Part shown: in pieces, positions 12,485 through 23,859 of the stretch | Numbering within the stretch: position 1 is the stretch's first letter | Layout of the letters: the number at the start of each line of letters is the position of its first letter | Source of the DNA: Zerene cesonia | Taxonomy: Eukaryota > Arthropoda > Insecta > Lepidoptera > Pieridae | Assembly (NCBI RefSeq): GCF_012273895.1 | Contig: NC_052115.1 | Span: 3,782,001 to 3,846,000 of the forward strand | Direction: 5' to 3' | Length of the DNA stretch: 64,000 bases | Notes under the pieces: generated by a model | What the model saw: only the letters and a program-made list of their open reading frames with translations | The model's database searches: none | What the model was told of the DNA's origin: nothing | Position numbers and translations under genes: made by a program

Positions 12485-15400
12485 ATGGATGATGAATGGG
12501 ACGATTCTTGTGATGTTGTAAGTACACATTTATTTAACGATATGTGTGTTTAACTTAAACATGTAATCTTATTGGACTTACACCAAGTTATTATTCTTAG
12601 TCCCATATTACAAAGTAGCCTGATAAATTTGAAATGTGATATATAATGTTTACACAATTTCTATATTTTACTAGGTTGTGCCACCTCCACCAACACTACA
12701 GTACACAAAGTCATACAATGATGTTGATGAAGGTCATAGCTTGTCACAGGGAAGAGGTTTTACATCATTTATAGAAGATGAAGGAAATGGTAAATTCAAT
12801 GACTATAAAGAACCTATAAATAAAAATGATCACTACAAATTCTTTGTTATTAAGACATATAACATATTATGATTTCAAATTTATTATCATTTAAGTGCTT
12901 ATGTACATACAGTCAAAATCTGTTATAATGACATCAAAAAGACTACTCGTATTTGGTTGTAAAAACCAATTGTCCTAACAGCCAATGATGTTGTTATTAA
13001 ATATTTAATACCTACTATGATTAATATACTTGTTTTATATATATTCCCTTTTTATATAAAACAGCGAAATTATTTAATAAAACTACGTACATATTATTTA
13101 TTTCACGTTAAACATTTAAAGATATTTTTTCTATTTTTATGTGATTCTAATCTGTAAGTTTAGTCTGTTTGGAACAATTGTACGCATTTTGTAATTCACA
13201 TTTAATTCTAATCTATGTGTCATCATAACAACACTGCATATGAATTTGCAACAATTTAGGAACAACAGACCCTAAAGTCGGCACTCTTTTCTTTACATTT
13301 GCGATCCTATTGACTTAAGTGTGCCAGATGTGGATATTGTTACCGTGGGGTTATCTGTTCAAATGTTTGCAATAGAGGTGGTTGTTCTAACAGATGAAAT
13401 TCTCTGAAAATAGCAGTTCAATGTAGTTGCTTAAAGAGATATCATAAAAAGCCATATTTTATTATGGCAAAATTTTTGGTAATTTTAACCGATGTGATGT
13501 TCTAAATGATGTCGTTGTAAACAGTTTTGACTGTAATTGTGTTACAATATGTTTTAGCAGTCTAATTTAAATATGCATGTTATTAAGAATACAAGACTAT
13601 CTTTTTCTGACTAAATTTTATTGTTGAGTTTGTTGTTGGTAGATTAAACCACCTCAATGAAATTCATTATTTTGCCATGAGTGACAGAATTTAAAAGAAT
13701 ATTCCGCTAAAAGAATCGAGTCCTAAATTTGTGTGTATCCTTATAAAAAGTTTTATTGTTTTATTGTTGTAATATTTTGTTGTGTTAGTAGCATATTTAC
13801 TGACTTCAAAAAATAGAGGTATTCTCAATTTGACTATTTTTTTTTGTTTGTTACCTTATAACTTTTTCCTAGGCAAATGGATTTTGATGATTTAAGTTTG
13901 GTCTAGTTCTGGCAATTTAATTGTTTTTTTTATAATTATGTATTGTTATAACTAATGAAAATTTCATAAGAAAAATATTGGTTTTAAAGATTTCGACAAA
14001 GGTGGCAATGGGTTTGGTGAAAGGCGAGGACGCGGGGGCCGGGGCGGCGGCAGGGGGCGCGGTGGACGCGGCGGTCGGGGAGGCTTTAGAGATAGAGGAG
14101 ACTATGAATCCAATGGTGAGCTTTTACATAATATACTTATGGTACACTTGAATTATGGAAAATTGGCCGTTACACCCAGACACTTTCCAAAGTTCAGTTC
14201 TATATTAACACAAAATTTCATTAAAATGGGTTCAGCGGTTCAGACGTGAAAGCGTAACAACCAGACAAACAGAGTTACTTTTGCATTTATAATATTAGTT
14301 GGGATAATGATACCAGTGGCCTATCCTGTGGTTTTTAGTAAATAACATATATATATTTATTAATACTATGGTAGGTTCTCTGAACTATTACATTTTTGAC
14401 ATAAGGATAAAGTTTTATTGTGCTGAACACTTTAATACAATAAGAGGTTTATTGCAAAAGCATATAGTTGGTATTGTGTCATGCCAGATTATTCTTGTAA
14501 TATTCAATTTTGTATTAAGTTCTTGTCTTTTGTAAAATATTTGAACTCTTGTAATGAATTAAAATAAGTAGAAAGTTCAAATGGGTTTATTTTTTTCCTC
14601 AAGTGTTTCAAGGTGACAGGATCCATAACTTATTCTAAAGTGGGTGTCAAGTTTGTTTTAAATTTACGGCACTTCACATGTGCATTTGTTACAAAGAATT
14701 TTTAGTATATTTGGAGAAAGAAATACGATTCAGTTTTTGTAACTAAAATTGCTCCGTTTTTGTTAACTCAATTCATTATTAAACACACTTTTATGTAAAT
14801 AAAAATATTTACATTATTTCAATAAATGAATTTCTTCTGTTTAATGTGAAATCTCTGGGTTTATCTTTACGATTATATGAAATTCCTTCTGACAGATTTA
14901 GGTTATGTAGAATATGACTCTCTACAACCTTCCATTGACTTATAAAGGAGTGTAGCTAAATCAATTTGTGAATTTTATTTAATGACGATAAAAGATATAC
15001 TGCAAAAATCACATCTTTGTCTTTCCAATTTTAAGTGATGATTTATAAATCTTAATAAAGTTCAATGCAACAATTTCATCATGACATGAAAAGTACTTGT
15101 TTTTTTTTTAATATTTGGTTCGTCTTGAAAAACTGGATCGTTTTAAAATATGTATTTGTTCATATTTTATGAATGTCATAAAAAAACGCATTTTCAATAT
15201 TGTACATTCAATAATAAACACGTGTGAAACCAGGTTGGGTCACTAACAATAACTCTGTCTGTATTCTGATAACAATAACAAATGAAATATTATGTATGTT
15301 GTAACAAGAACTTTTCATTACAAAGCGATATTTAATTACGTTGAAGAACTCAAAAACGCGCGTATGTAGTGTATATTTAAATTTTTATTGCTTAGGAGTT

Positions 15401-18400
15401 AGGATTTTGTATTATTCATCTCCATGTTTATTAAATTTATTAACAGAATAAAAAGAAAATAAACAACTGACATAAAAACCACATATTAAACATCTGTGCT
15501 TTTAAAAAAAGTTATATACCCATAGAATAATTTCTAGTAGGCATGCAGGTAGGGTTTTATTTAAAAGAATACTGAAAAAAAAAGGAAATTCCGTGCTTTA
15601 CAAAAATTCATAATTTATTTAAAAAAAAAAGATGTTCCAAATGAGTCTTCTATTGTGCATTGTGTTAGACATTTGATGCTGAATGAAGTATATTGTAATT
15701 CGCACTTCTTTTTCAACACCGCAAAGTATAATGTAGTGTAAAATAATATGCTTTAACAGCTTATGTAGCTTGAGAGTTTATCATTTACAGAAAGGGCCTC
15801 TGTAAATGATAAACTCTCAAGTTGCAAGAGCTCCCATTCACACCGTTTTCGTCATATGAATGTATTACCAGGTGACTACAACGATAGGGGTGATCGCGAA
15901 GAGCGTGGTGAGCGTGGGCGCGGTCGTGGCAGAGGTCGCGGGGGCGGAGGCCGAGGCGGGGGCCGGGGCAGCGGGGACGAAGCGCCTGAGGGAGAGGAGG
16001 AGAAAAAGGCGCCCGTTACTTATGTACCCCCCGAGCCGACGGAGAATGAGCAGGAGATCTTTGGTAGCACCATCAGTTCGGGCATCAACTTTGATAAATT
16101 CGACTGTATTGCCGTTAAGGTAAATATTATAGTTTTACCTTGCTCTCAGCAAAGTTTATGATATTCTTGAGTGCAATTACAATCTAATATTGTAATTGTA
16201 TTTCCCCTTTACTTTGATCTTATATCGTATTGGGTGTTATGTGAATGACTGTTTTTTTTGAGTGCTTATTGCTCTATATAATTTCTTCAAAGGAGCTAGA
16301 ATACATTTCGAGAAAAATAGAATTGGGCGGTATGACATATCTATAAGAAGTATAAACATTATAATTTTGTAAAATACGTAGGTAACTGGCGAAAATCCCC
16401 CAAGGCCTATTGATAGCTTTGAGACTGCCAACTTGAGGAAATATGTTTTGGACAACATCCTCAAGTCGGGATACAGAAAACCCACGCCGATTCAAAAGCA
16501 CGCCATACCCATCATCATGGATGGCAGAGATTTGATGGGATGTGCCCAAACTGGATCTGGGAAAACGGTAATATATTATTTTTATTTTTATGTATAATAA
16601 AAATTATGAAAGGTAGATTTTAAGATATCAGTCTTTTATTTATATTATGTTTTCAGGCTGCTTTCCTTCTTCCCATTATTAATACCTTGCTACAAGATAA
16701 CCGTGAATTAGTTGTTGGAGAAAATAGATGTGCTCAGCCTCAGGTAATGTTTTGAATATCAGTTACAAATTTAGACAAGAATCCATGATCTTTTTTGCTT
16801 TATTTGGTATTTATGATAATGCAAATTTATGACATTAACTGTTTTGGTTGCTATGCAGGTTATTATAGTATCGCCAACACGAGAACTGACACTGCAAATA
16901 TTTAATGAGGCAAGAAAGTTCTCATATGGGTCCATTTTAAAAGTAGCTGTTGCATATGGGGGTACAGCTGTCCGCCATCAAGGTGACCAAATTTCTGTAA
17001 GTGTTATAATATTATTGTTTGTCAACATCTACATTTATTCTTATTGTTTTTTGAAATGTTTTTAGATTATAAGTGTTGATAATGAATTTAAATGTAAATG
17101 ACTCTTATACATATTAATTGTCGAAACAATATGTCTTTTTTAAATGCATTCACATATATGACAATATAATTCATACTGTTGTAGTTGTTAGAAGCACAGA
17201 ATGTTTTTTGCACTATATTTTTCAGTAGATTTTATTCCACATATTCTAATACTAAACTCTAGATTATGAAGTACTGTTAGTGGGTCTTCAATAAATTACA
17301 CATTTACACTTCATGACAATTATATATAATTTATTTAAAGAACTAAGGGCAGAAGAAGGGCACTAAAGAAGATAAATTTCAGAATAATCTTTTCTTGTCT
17401 TGTCACCTCACAGAAAGGCTGTCACATCCTAGTAGCGACGCCGGGCCGTTTGCACGACTTTGTTGATCGCAACCGAATATCCTTTGACAGTGTTCGTTTC
17501 GTGGTGCTTGATGAAGCAGATCGTATGCTGGATATGGGTTTCATTCCGTCAGTGGAAAAAATGATGGACCATGTTACCATGGTGCCTAGCGTGAGTATTT
17601 TTTTATCCTTACCTTATCTTCAAACTGAGCACATTCATAGAACACATATGAGCATGAAAAAAATGACAAATGTTCAGTTTAAATGCTAATAAACCAAGTA
17701 TCTCTAATTATTATCTTATATGTTGTATTTTAATAAAAAGAAAAATGTTTTTGTTCTTAAACTAATAGTATCATGTATCAGTTATACTTGTATTACATTT
17801 GATAAATCCCTTGTCACATACAAACCTTGGTTTGTCAATTTATGTTTATTAATGAAGATATTGTTGCAGGATAAACGCCAAACGCTCATGTTCTCAGCGA
17901 CATTCCCGGAAGACATCCAACATCTGGCTGGCCGTTTTCTCAACAACTACCTGTTCGTGGCCGTTGGTGTAGTTGGTGGTGCGAGCACGGATGTCGAACA
18001 AATTTTCCATCAAGTAGCGAAATACGAGAAACAAAATATGCTTAAGAAACTCGTAGAAGATAATGGTAAAATTCATCATGAATATATTCTCTATACTTTA
18101 TCATAGATCATTTAATTGATATGTTTCTCTTTGAATATGTAAACTTATAGTATTACTCATATGTGTATACTAGCTGTGCCCCGCGGTTTCACCCGCGTAA
18201 GTCCGTATCCCGTAGGAATATCGGAATAAAAAGTTGCCTATATGTTATTCCAGTTATCCAGCTGTCTACGTACCAAATTTCATTGCAATTGGTTCAGTAG
18301 TTTTTACGTGAAAGAGTAACAAACATCCATACAAACTTTCGCATTTATAATATTAATAGGATTTATAACAGTACTTGTTATTAATTTATTTGTTGAAGTT

Positions 18401-20977
18401 TTTCCTTCAAATAGTTTTATCTCCTACATTTAAAAAACCCATAGTTGCTCTTTGCTCTTTGCTCTCGGCCATTGTATGATCTAAGTGCATACATTTCACT
18501 AATATCTTGATTAAAACAAAACACATAAATTAGAGAAATTCCTTTCAGATGGCAAGCGTATACTGGTGTTCGTGGAAACCAAACGCACGGCAGACTTCAT
18601 CGCGTCACTGATGTCCGAACAACAAATGCTAACTTCGTCCATCCACGGCGATCGCATGCAAAAAGAGCGGGAAGAAGCGCTTTATAACTTTAAGAGCGGC
18701 CGCCATTGCATATTGGTGGCTACCGCTGTAGCTGCTAGGGGATTAGGTAAACTCATAAATAATAGCCAAACTAATAACAGTTAATAGAAATACATTCTAA
18801 TTTGAAAGTTCCCTTTTTATTTTGAGAAACAACAATGTGTGCTTTAATATTTTGTTTAAAATGTTTCCATAGAACATAAAAAATGCCAAAATATGATTGC
18901 TTTAATGTGACACTAAATACAGGCAAAATAAAGATGAAAAATACAGGAAGGTTTCTTTATTTGTACGTTTAAAACTCATGTGACATATGATTGCAGTTAT
19001 CATAAGAACATAAGATTGCCTCAGTGTTTTACATATTGAAACTACACATAAATACTCAATAGTCAGTCTCAGTTGTGTTCCACATGCCTGGTCACATTGT
19101 TTATTATCAACTAAGATTTATAGTTGTCTGGTCTGTTATATCTTATTCTTACTAAATAATTCACTTTTGTCATTACAGATATTAAGAACGTGGATATAGT
19201 GGTGAACTATGACCTACCAAAGAGCATCGATGAGTATGTACATCGCATAGGTCGTACCGGGCGCGTCGGTAACCGCGGCAAGGCCGTCTCCTTCTTTGAC
19301 GCCGACAAGGTATGTATGATCTTAATAATCTAAGTTAGCCATTGACATGATGTGTCTATACTATTATTAATATATAAATATATAAATTTTGGGGCCAGTG
19401 TGATTTTATTAGTGTGTGTAGTGGCCAGTATTTTTATTTTATTTTGAAACTTAATATTAGAAAAAATAATATGTTTGTTTGGCAGGATGCGGCGCTGGTG
19501 GCGGACCTGTCGAAGATCCTGCGGCAGGCGGAGCAGCCCGTGCCGGACTTCCTGCAGGGCGGCGGCACCGCCACGTACAAGACCAACAAGTACGGCGGCA
19601 GCGATATACGGGTACGTTAACTTGTATATGTTTACTACAATATGAAATATACAGTATATTCAAAAAACCTTAAAAATCGCTTAAATGTTGTAACAATTGA
19701 ATTGTCTTACTTGCTCTAACACACTATATGTAAAAAGTATTGAAACCTGGCGATCCTAGTCAGAACTAAAAAAGACGATAAACTTATGAAATTATTGTCT
19801 TGTAATTGATCCTTGATTCCTTTACAAAATTGAATTAAATCAACACGGTATGAAAAGTGGATTAAAGTCGATTCTCAGACCTACTGAATGTATATATTAC
19901 ATTATATAAATATTTAAGTTTATATTATCCTGCTTAATTAATTGCTTTAACTTAATAATTCGATTATAACTACCTAAAGCTGAACCTATAAGCATACAAT
20001 ATTTTGTAAAAAACTAAAGTGAATTTATCGCGTAAGTCTAGGGTCGATTAACCCTAGGCCTACGAAACTGATTAAACGAAATTACTAACACCACATTATC
20101 TGTGAGTGTCATAGACTATACATTATTTTGTTTCTATCCCGGGCCAAACTGCAGAGCCGGTATGATTGTCTAATATAGTAATAATAATGTTATGACTGAT
20201 AAATTATTATCGCATGTATCCGCTTAAAAGTCATCATAATATGTAGACGACAATCTTATTACAAAGTTATCAATTAAAACACGTTATTTGTTTTCAATGC
20301 AAACAATAGAGGTCAGCGGCTGATAATGAGGTACAAATGTTTTTTTTTTTTAATGTGCAAACCAGTGAAAAGAATTGTTTGTTTTTATCATTGTTTTAAT
20401 CGTACTAAAATAAGTCTGTGTGCGATTTTTTTTATAAATTTTACTACACTTTAGGTATATAATATTGTATCAACTTAGCATGTTGTTTCTTGATAGATAT
20501 TTTGTATGACGATATTTTTTAAATGAATACTTTTATTATTGTATATATTTTGCATTCCCTAGAAGTGATAATATGCTCACTTACAATTCTAGTTATATTT
20601 TAACAATACATGTTATATATTGTAATCTCACATTATAATTAATATAGTTGGCTTATGCTTTATATATATATAATAGATTGTTTTTTTTTTTGTATGTCTT
20701 TAATAGTAGTTGTATATATCTTTAGTAGTAAAGTCTAGTCAAAAGAAATCTCCATAAGAATGAGATGTTTCATCGCAGTATTGTGTAGCATATGTCAGTG
20801 AACTTCCCATCACACCATAAAATCGCCGATTAAGATAGTACACGTACTTACGTAGAAACACACTTTCGTATACATAACATTATCTAAGAAATAATAATAT
20901 ACAATAATTTTTTCCAGAACTTCAACAATGTGAGTGCACCCGTAGAAACTGGGCAGGAACCAGACGAAGAATGGTAA
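12485..20977 (+). CDS. vas: Vasa, germline DEAD-box RNA helicase
   Basis: ATP-dependent RNA helicase of germ granules, needed for germ-cell formation and the piRNA pathway in insects. Coding exons: 12485-12517, 12675-12789, 13990-14115, 15872-16119, 16382-16567, 16657-16743, 16859-16996, 17414-17590, 17870-18065, 18549-18746, 19179-19309, 19486-19611, 20918-20977; 606 residues, all in frame. Motifs: RGG-rich N terminus (about 50-140), Q motif GYRKPTPIQ (about 208), I AQTGSGKT (229-236), Ia PTRELTLQ, Ib TPGR, II DEAD (344-347), III SAT (379-381), IV VFVETK, V ATAVAARGLD, VI HRIGRTGR (about 523-530). The MDDEWDD start, the GVVGGAS-DVEQ segment and the acidic EEW end favour Vasa over its paralogue Belle/DDX3. 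No CCHC zinc knuckles are seen. A non-coding first exon is likely. Confidence 0.95.
12790..13989. other. vasa intron 2, no further feature
   Basis: AT-rich intron; the open frame that continues from exon 2 to 12872 runs past a good GT donor and is not coding. I see no mobile element with clear ends. Confidence 0.55.
13990..14115 (+). other. vas: Symmetric RGG exon of vasa
   Basis: A 126-base exon whose two ends are both in phase 1, so skipping keeps the frame. It encodes RGRGGRGGGRGRGGRGGRGG, while the next exon (15872-16119) encodes a second RGG block. Skipping would shorten the RNA- and Tudor-binding tail without touching the helicase core. Actual alternative splicing is not shown by the sequence. 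Confidence 0.6.
14160..14303 (-). mobile_element. Degraded Helitron-like fragment in vasa intron 3
   Basis: Contains AATTTCATTAAAATGGGTTC, GACGTGAAAGCGTAACAA and TTGCATTTATAATATTAGT, which match the conserved end of the inverted copies at 18170 and 27406. The CTAG end is not recognisable. Confidence 0.5.
15769..15821. repeat. Perfect 22-23 bp hairpin upstream of vasa exon 4
   Basis: Left arm 15769-15790 and right arm 15800-15821 are perfect reverse complements (22 bp), and the flanking A/T at 15791 and 15799 makes 23 bp with a 7-base loop AAGGGCC. The stem ends 50 bases before the exon 4 start at 15872, so it lies in the branch-point region of the pre-mRNA. Confidence 0.9.
18170..18362 (-). 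mobile_element. Helitron-like element, inverted
   Basis: On the plus strand it opens CTAGCTGTGCCCCGCGGTTT and closes near GCATTTATAATATTAATAGGA; read on minus it ends in CTAG. The family also occurs at 27406, 35324 and 47832. Located in a vasa intron. Confidence 0.65.
19700..19890. repeat. Unclassified dispersed repeat, copy 1
   Basis: Shares TTACTTGCTCTA, AAACCTGGC.ATCCTA, GATAAACT and TGGATTAAAGT-like blocks, in the same order and direction, with 48350-48530. It lies in vasa intron 12 (19612-20917). No terminal repeats or coding capacity seen. Confidence 0.6.
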
Positions 20978-22635
20978 CGGACGACGCGCTATTGATTGTT
21001 ACACTATACGCAGTGATATAATTGTGTGTGCAACGTGTGGTGCTTGAGCTACGAATTGTGTGTAATCATTGTGAACTTTCTACTCAACATTACTCAAGAC
21101 TGCAACTACTGTGACAAGTATTCTTAGTTATAAGCTAATTGTTAAGTTTCAAACAACAACATCTAATTGCACAACTACATTGATTGTAATACACACCATA
21201 TGTTGTACTTATTAGGTTAGTTGAAGACGTTTTTTTTCCTCGTTTTTGTTTAGTTTTTATTTTTTTTGTTAAGAGTGATTTTTAAGTTTCCGTTATAGGC
21301 ATTAAGACTTATTGTTAAAATTACCAGAGCGTAGCGATTATTGTATCTGTGATGTGTTGAAATTGCTCATTTTGAATTTATTGATATTTCTAAAATGTCT
21401 ACATTGTGTTTGCTCCAGTGAATCTCATAGACACACATTAAAAAATTCCTGCTGTCAATGTTCCATAGTGAACAATTAGTATATATAGATTATTCTAAAA
21501 TGTCGTAGAGTACAATCCACTTTTAAATACAATGGTGTTTTACCCCAAAATGCAAAGCCACGCTCGTTAGTTCTTCCAAACAACCTTCATTTGTACAAAA
21601 ATATAAACAAAATCATAGGTTTTATATAATATAGACTGTGATGATTACTATAAGTAGATTAGTCAAACGCCTAATGTTCGATTGACTTGAAAGACCCCCA
21701 GTGTGTCTGAATTAAAATAAAATATGTTTTAATCACATCTTTTTGCATGTACCGTTGTGTGCGTAACTTGATTATATAGTAAGAGTGTAGTTTGTACTTT
21801 CTTACTACTAAGCGTACAAACCCAACCCACAACATAATATTATACTAAAATAATATATTTTTCGCCGTGCATATTTTTTTCAATATTCTATGTACAAAGG
21901 TGTATAGGCTATGTACACCTAAATAATATTATATATTTTAATAGATAAAGAAACCCCAGTAGCATTTCAAGTTACCCACATGTGCGCATTTACGTGTATA
22001 TGTCAAAACAATGAGCCACTTCAATGGCAGGTATTACCTATGTAATAGTCAGACCTTTTCTGTTAGTACAAAATATATATGTGTACTTGTTATTACCAAT
22101 AATTGATTAAGACACAAGTATATACAATAGATAAGATATAGATATAAGATATTTTTCTGTTTTGAGAGAATACTTTAATAAAAGTACGAATTATGAATTT
22201 TCTTTTTTCTGCTTTCTCTACCCAACCGTATATATTGCTCATAAAGGAAAGTTGTACGTAAGTTTATTGCAAAAAAATATTTATTGTAAAATAATAAATT
22301 CTAACTATCACAGCGCAGTAATAAAATAAGTACAAATGTATACACACGGACGTAAGTAGAGGGACGGCATGGAAAAAATATTACCGTCCCACTAATCATG
22401 TCCATGAATATATTACAAATTTCTAACATAATGTCAGATATAAAATATATCATATTACATATTCATAATCTCAAGTTACACTCTAGCTATCAAGTACTTA
22501 AATGAAACTCATCGAGACATATTTATCAAATTAAGCCTCTTATAAAACGTATATAAGTTAAATTTCTTGTAAATACAAAAACAACTACAATAAAAGTTAA
22601 GTCGCGTAAAACAAAAATAATTTATAACATTGATG
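20978..22635. other. vasa 3' UTR and downstream spacer
   Basis: No coding exon recognised. AATAAA-type signals occur near 21716 and at 22177-22182; the second is followed by T-rich sequence and is the best candidate for the vasa transcript end, giving a 3' UTR of about 1.2 kb. This is inference from motifs only. Confidence 0.45.
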
Positions 22636-23754
22636 TACAGGGTGGACCAAGAAATTGTTAACTTGAACCTTACACATCTTACACACCACGCAAGCAGATG
22701 CTAAGAGGCGCTCAGGAAGGGGACTGGCCACTAGCTCGTTTTAGTAGCCCTTCTGATTGACATCGAGAAGCAACAAAAAAAAAACTAGCTAATTTTTCGG
22801 AAATTTAGTAGCAATGAATCGCTTCACGGAACTCAAAGCGCTTATTGCGTTCAATTATATTGTAGTGCTTCTCTAATGATGAAAAGCGCTAGTTTGAAGG
22901 GACGAGATCTACACAAGATTCCGCTTCTATTCGACTTTTTCCAGATTTATCGACGCATAAAACTTTGGATGAATTAGAATAACCCCACACATCATTACGC
23001 TGCATTTTGAAATTCATATAAGATCATGATAGTGCTAGAACTAAATGATTGATGAAATAAAACTAGTGATTTAAATTTGCGCTAGTCATATATCACTTGT
23101 AAGACAATGTTAGCGCGATTAAGGCAAGCCATACACGCTACGGTCTGCCGGAAAGGTCCACCTGAGCAAGTATGCCTGCGCAGGTAGACCGAAATGTGTG
23201 TGGGAATAGACCTGTGCAGTTTTTTGAGCCTGCGCAGGCGACCGGAGCAAGATCGAAAATCAATTCTTTCGAGTGACGCCGTACGGTGTACCTCATTATG
23301 CATCATCGTCCTCATTCGATGCCATCGCAAAAAGAACTGAAGACCGCTCCGGTACACCGGAATGTCCCCATACACGCTACCAATGTTTGGTTAACCTGCA
23401 CAGGCATAGCTGCACAGATGACCTCTACGGTAGACCGTAGCGTGTATGGCTTGCCTAAGATTGTGGATTCAGTGGGATTATGATTTCCACCTTAATGGAC
23501 ATTAATAAACAGAATTAGAGAAGCATGTCTACATCGATAAACCAAATAACTGTCAACTTAAGGAAGAGACGTAAGCGATCTCGCGGTCTCTGTGGCGTAT
23601 ATTCGATAACTTCGGCACACGCTTAGTCATTCAGATGACATAATTAAAATAATAATATCCAAATATTTTAGTAGCTTTCTTGTAAATAAACATTATTTAA
23701 ATATTTCAAACGATTTTTAAATGACTTTCAAACTCATTCATGGTCCACTCTGTA
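22636..23754. mobile_element. Mariner-like non-autonomous DNA transposon, about 1.1 kb
   Basis: Ends TACAGGGTGGACCA (22636) and TGGTCCACTCTGTA (23741-23754), a 14-base terminal inverted repeat with one mismatch, including TA at each edge as expected for a TA target. No intact transposase frame is visible. A smaller MITE is nested inside. Superfamily is inferred from the ends alone. Confidence 0.5.
23123..23455. mobile_element. PIF/Harbinger-like MITE, nested
   Basis: 333 bp with long terminal inverted repeats beginning GGCAAGCCATACACGCTACG and ending in its near-complement, flanked on both sides by TAA (23120-23122 and 23456-23458), a typical 3-base target duplication for this superfamily. 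CCTGCGCAGG-like subterminal repeats. Non-coding. Confidence 0.75.
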
Positions 23755-23859
23755 TTATTTTACATGTCCTTTCTTCAGTATCATTGATATAAGTAACTTG
23801 TTATTAAACATAATTTAGTCTAGAAGTGGAATTCTCCTATTGTTATAATTGCAGCTTCT

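Noticed and set aside
12485..20977. Belle/DDX3 instead of Vasa
   Set aside because: The MDDEWDD start, VVGGAS-DVEQ segment and EEW end fit Vasa; DDX3 differs at each.
22636..23754. Transposase gene in the 1.1-kb element
   Set aside because: No continuous frame with catalytic D,D(34)D-like spacing could be seen; the frames at 23082-23483 are antisymmetric products of the MITE's inverted repeats.
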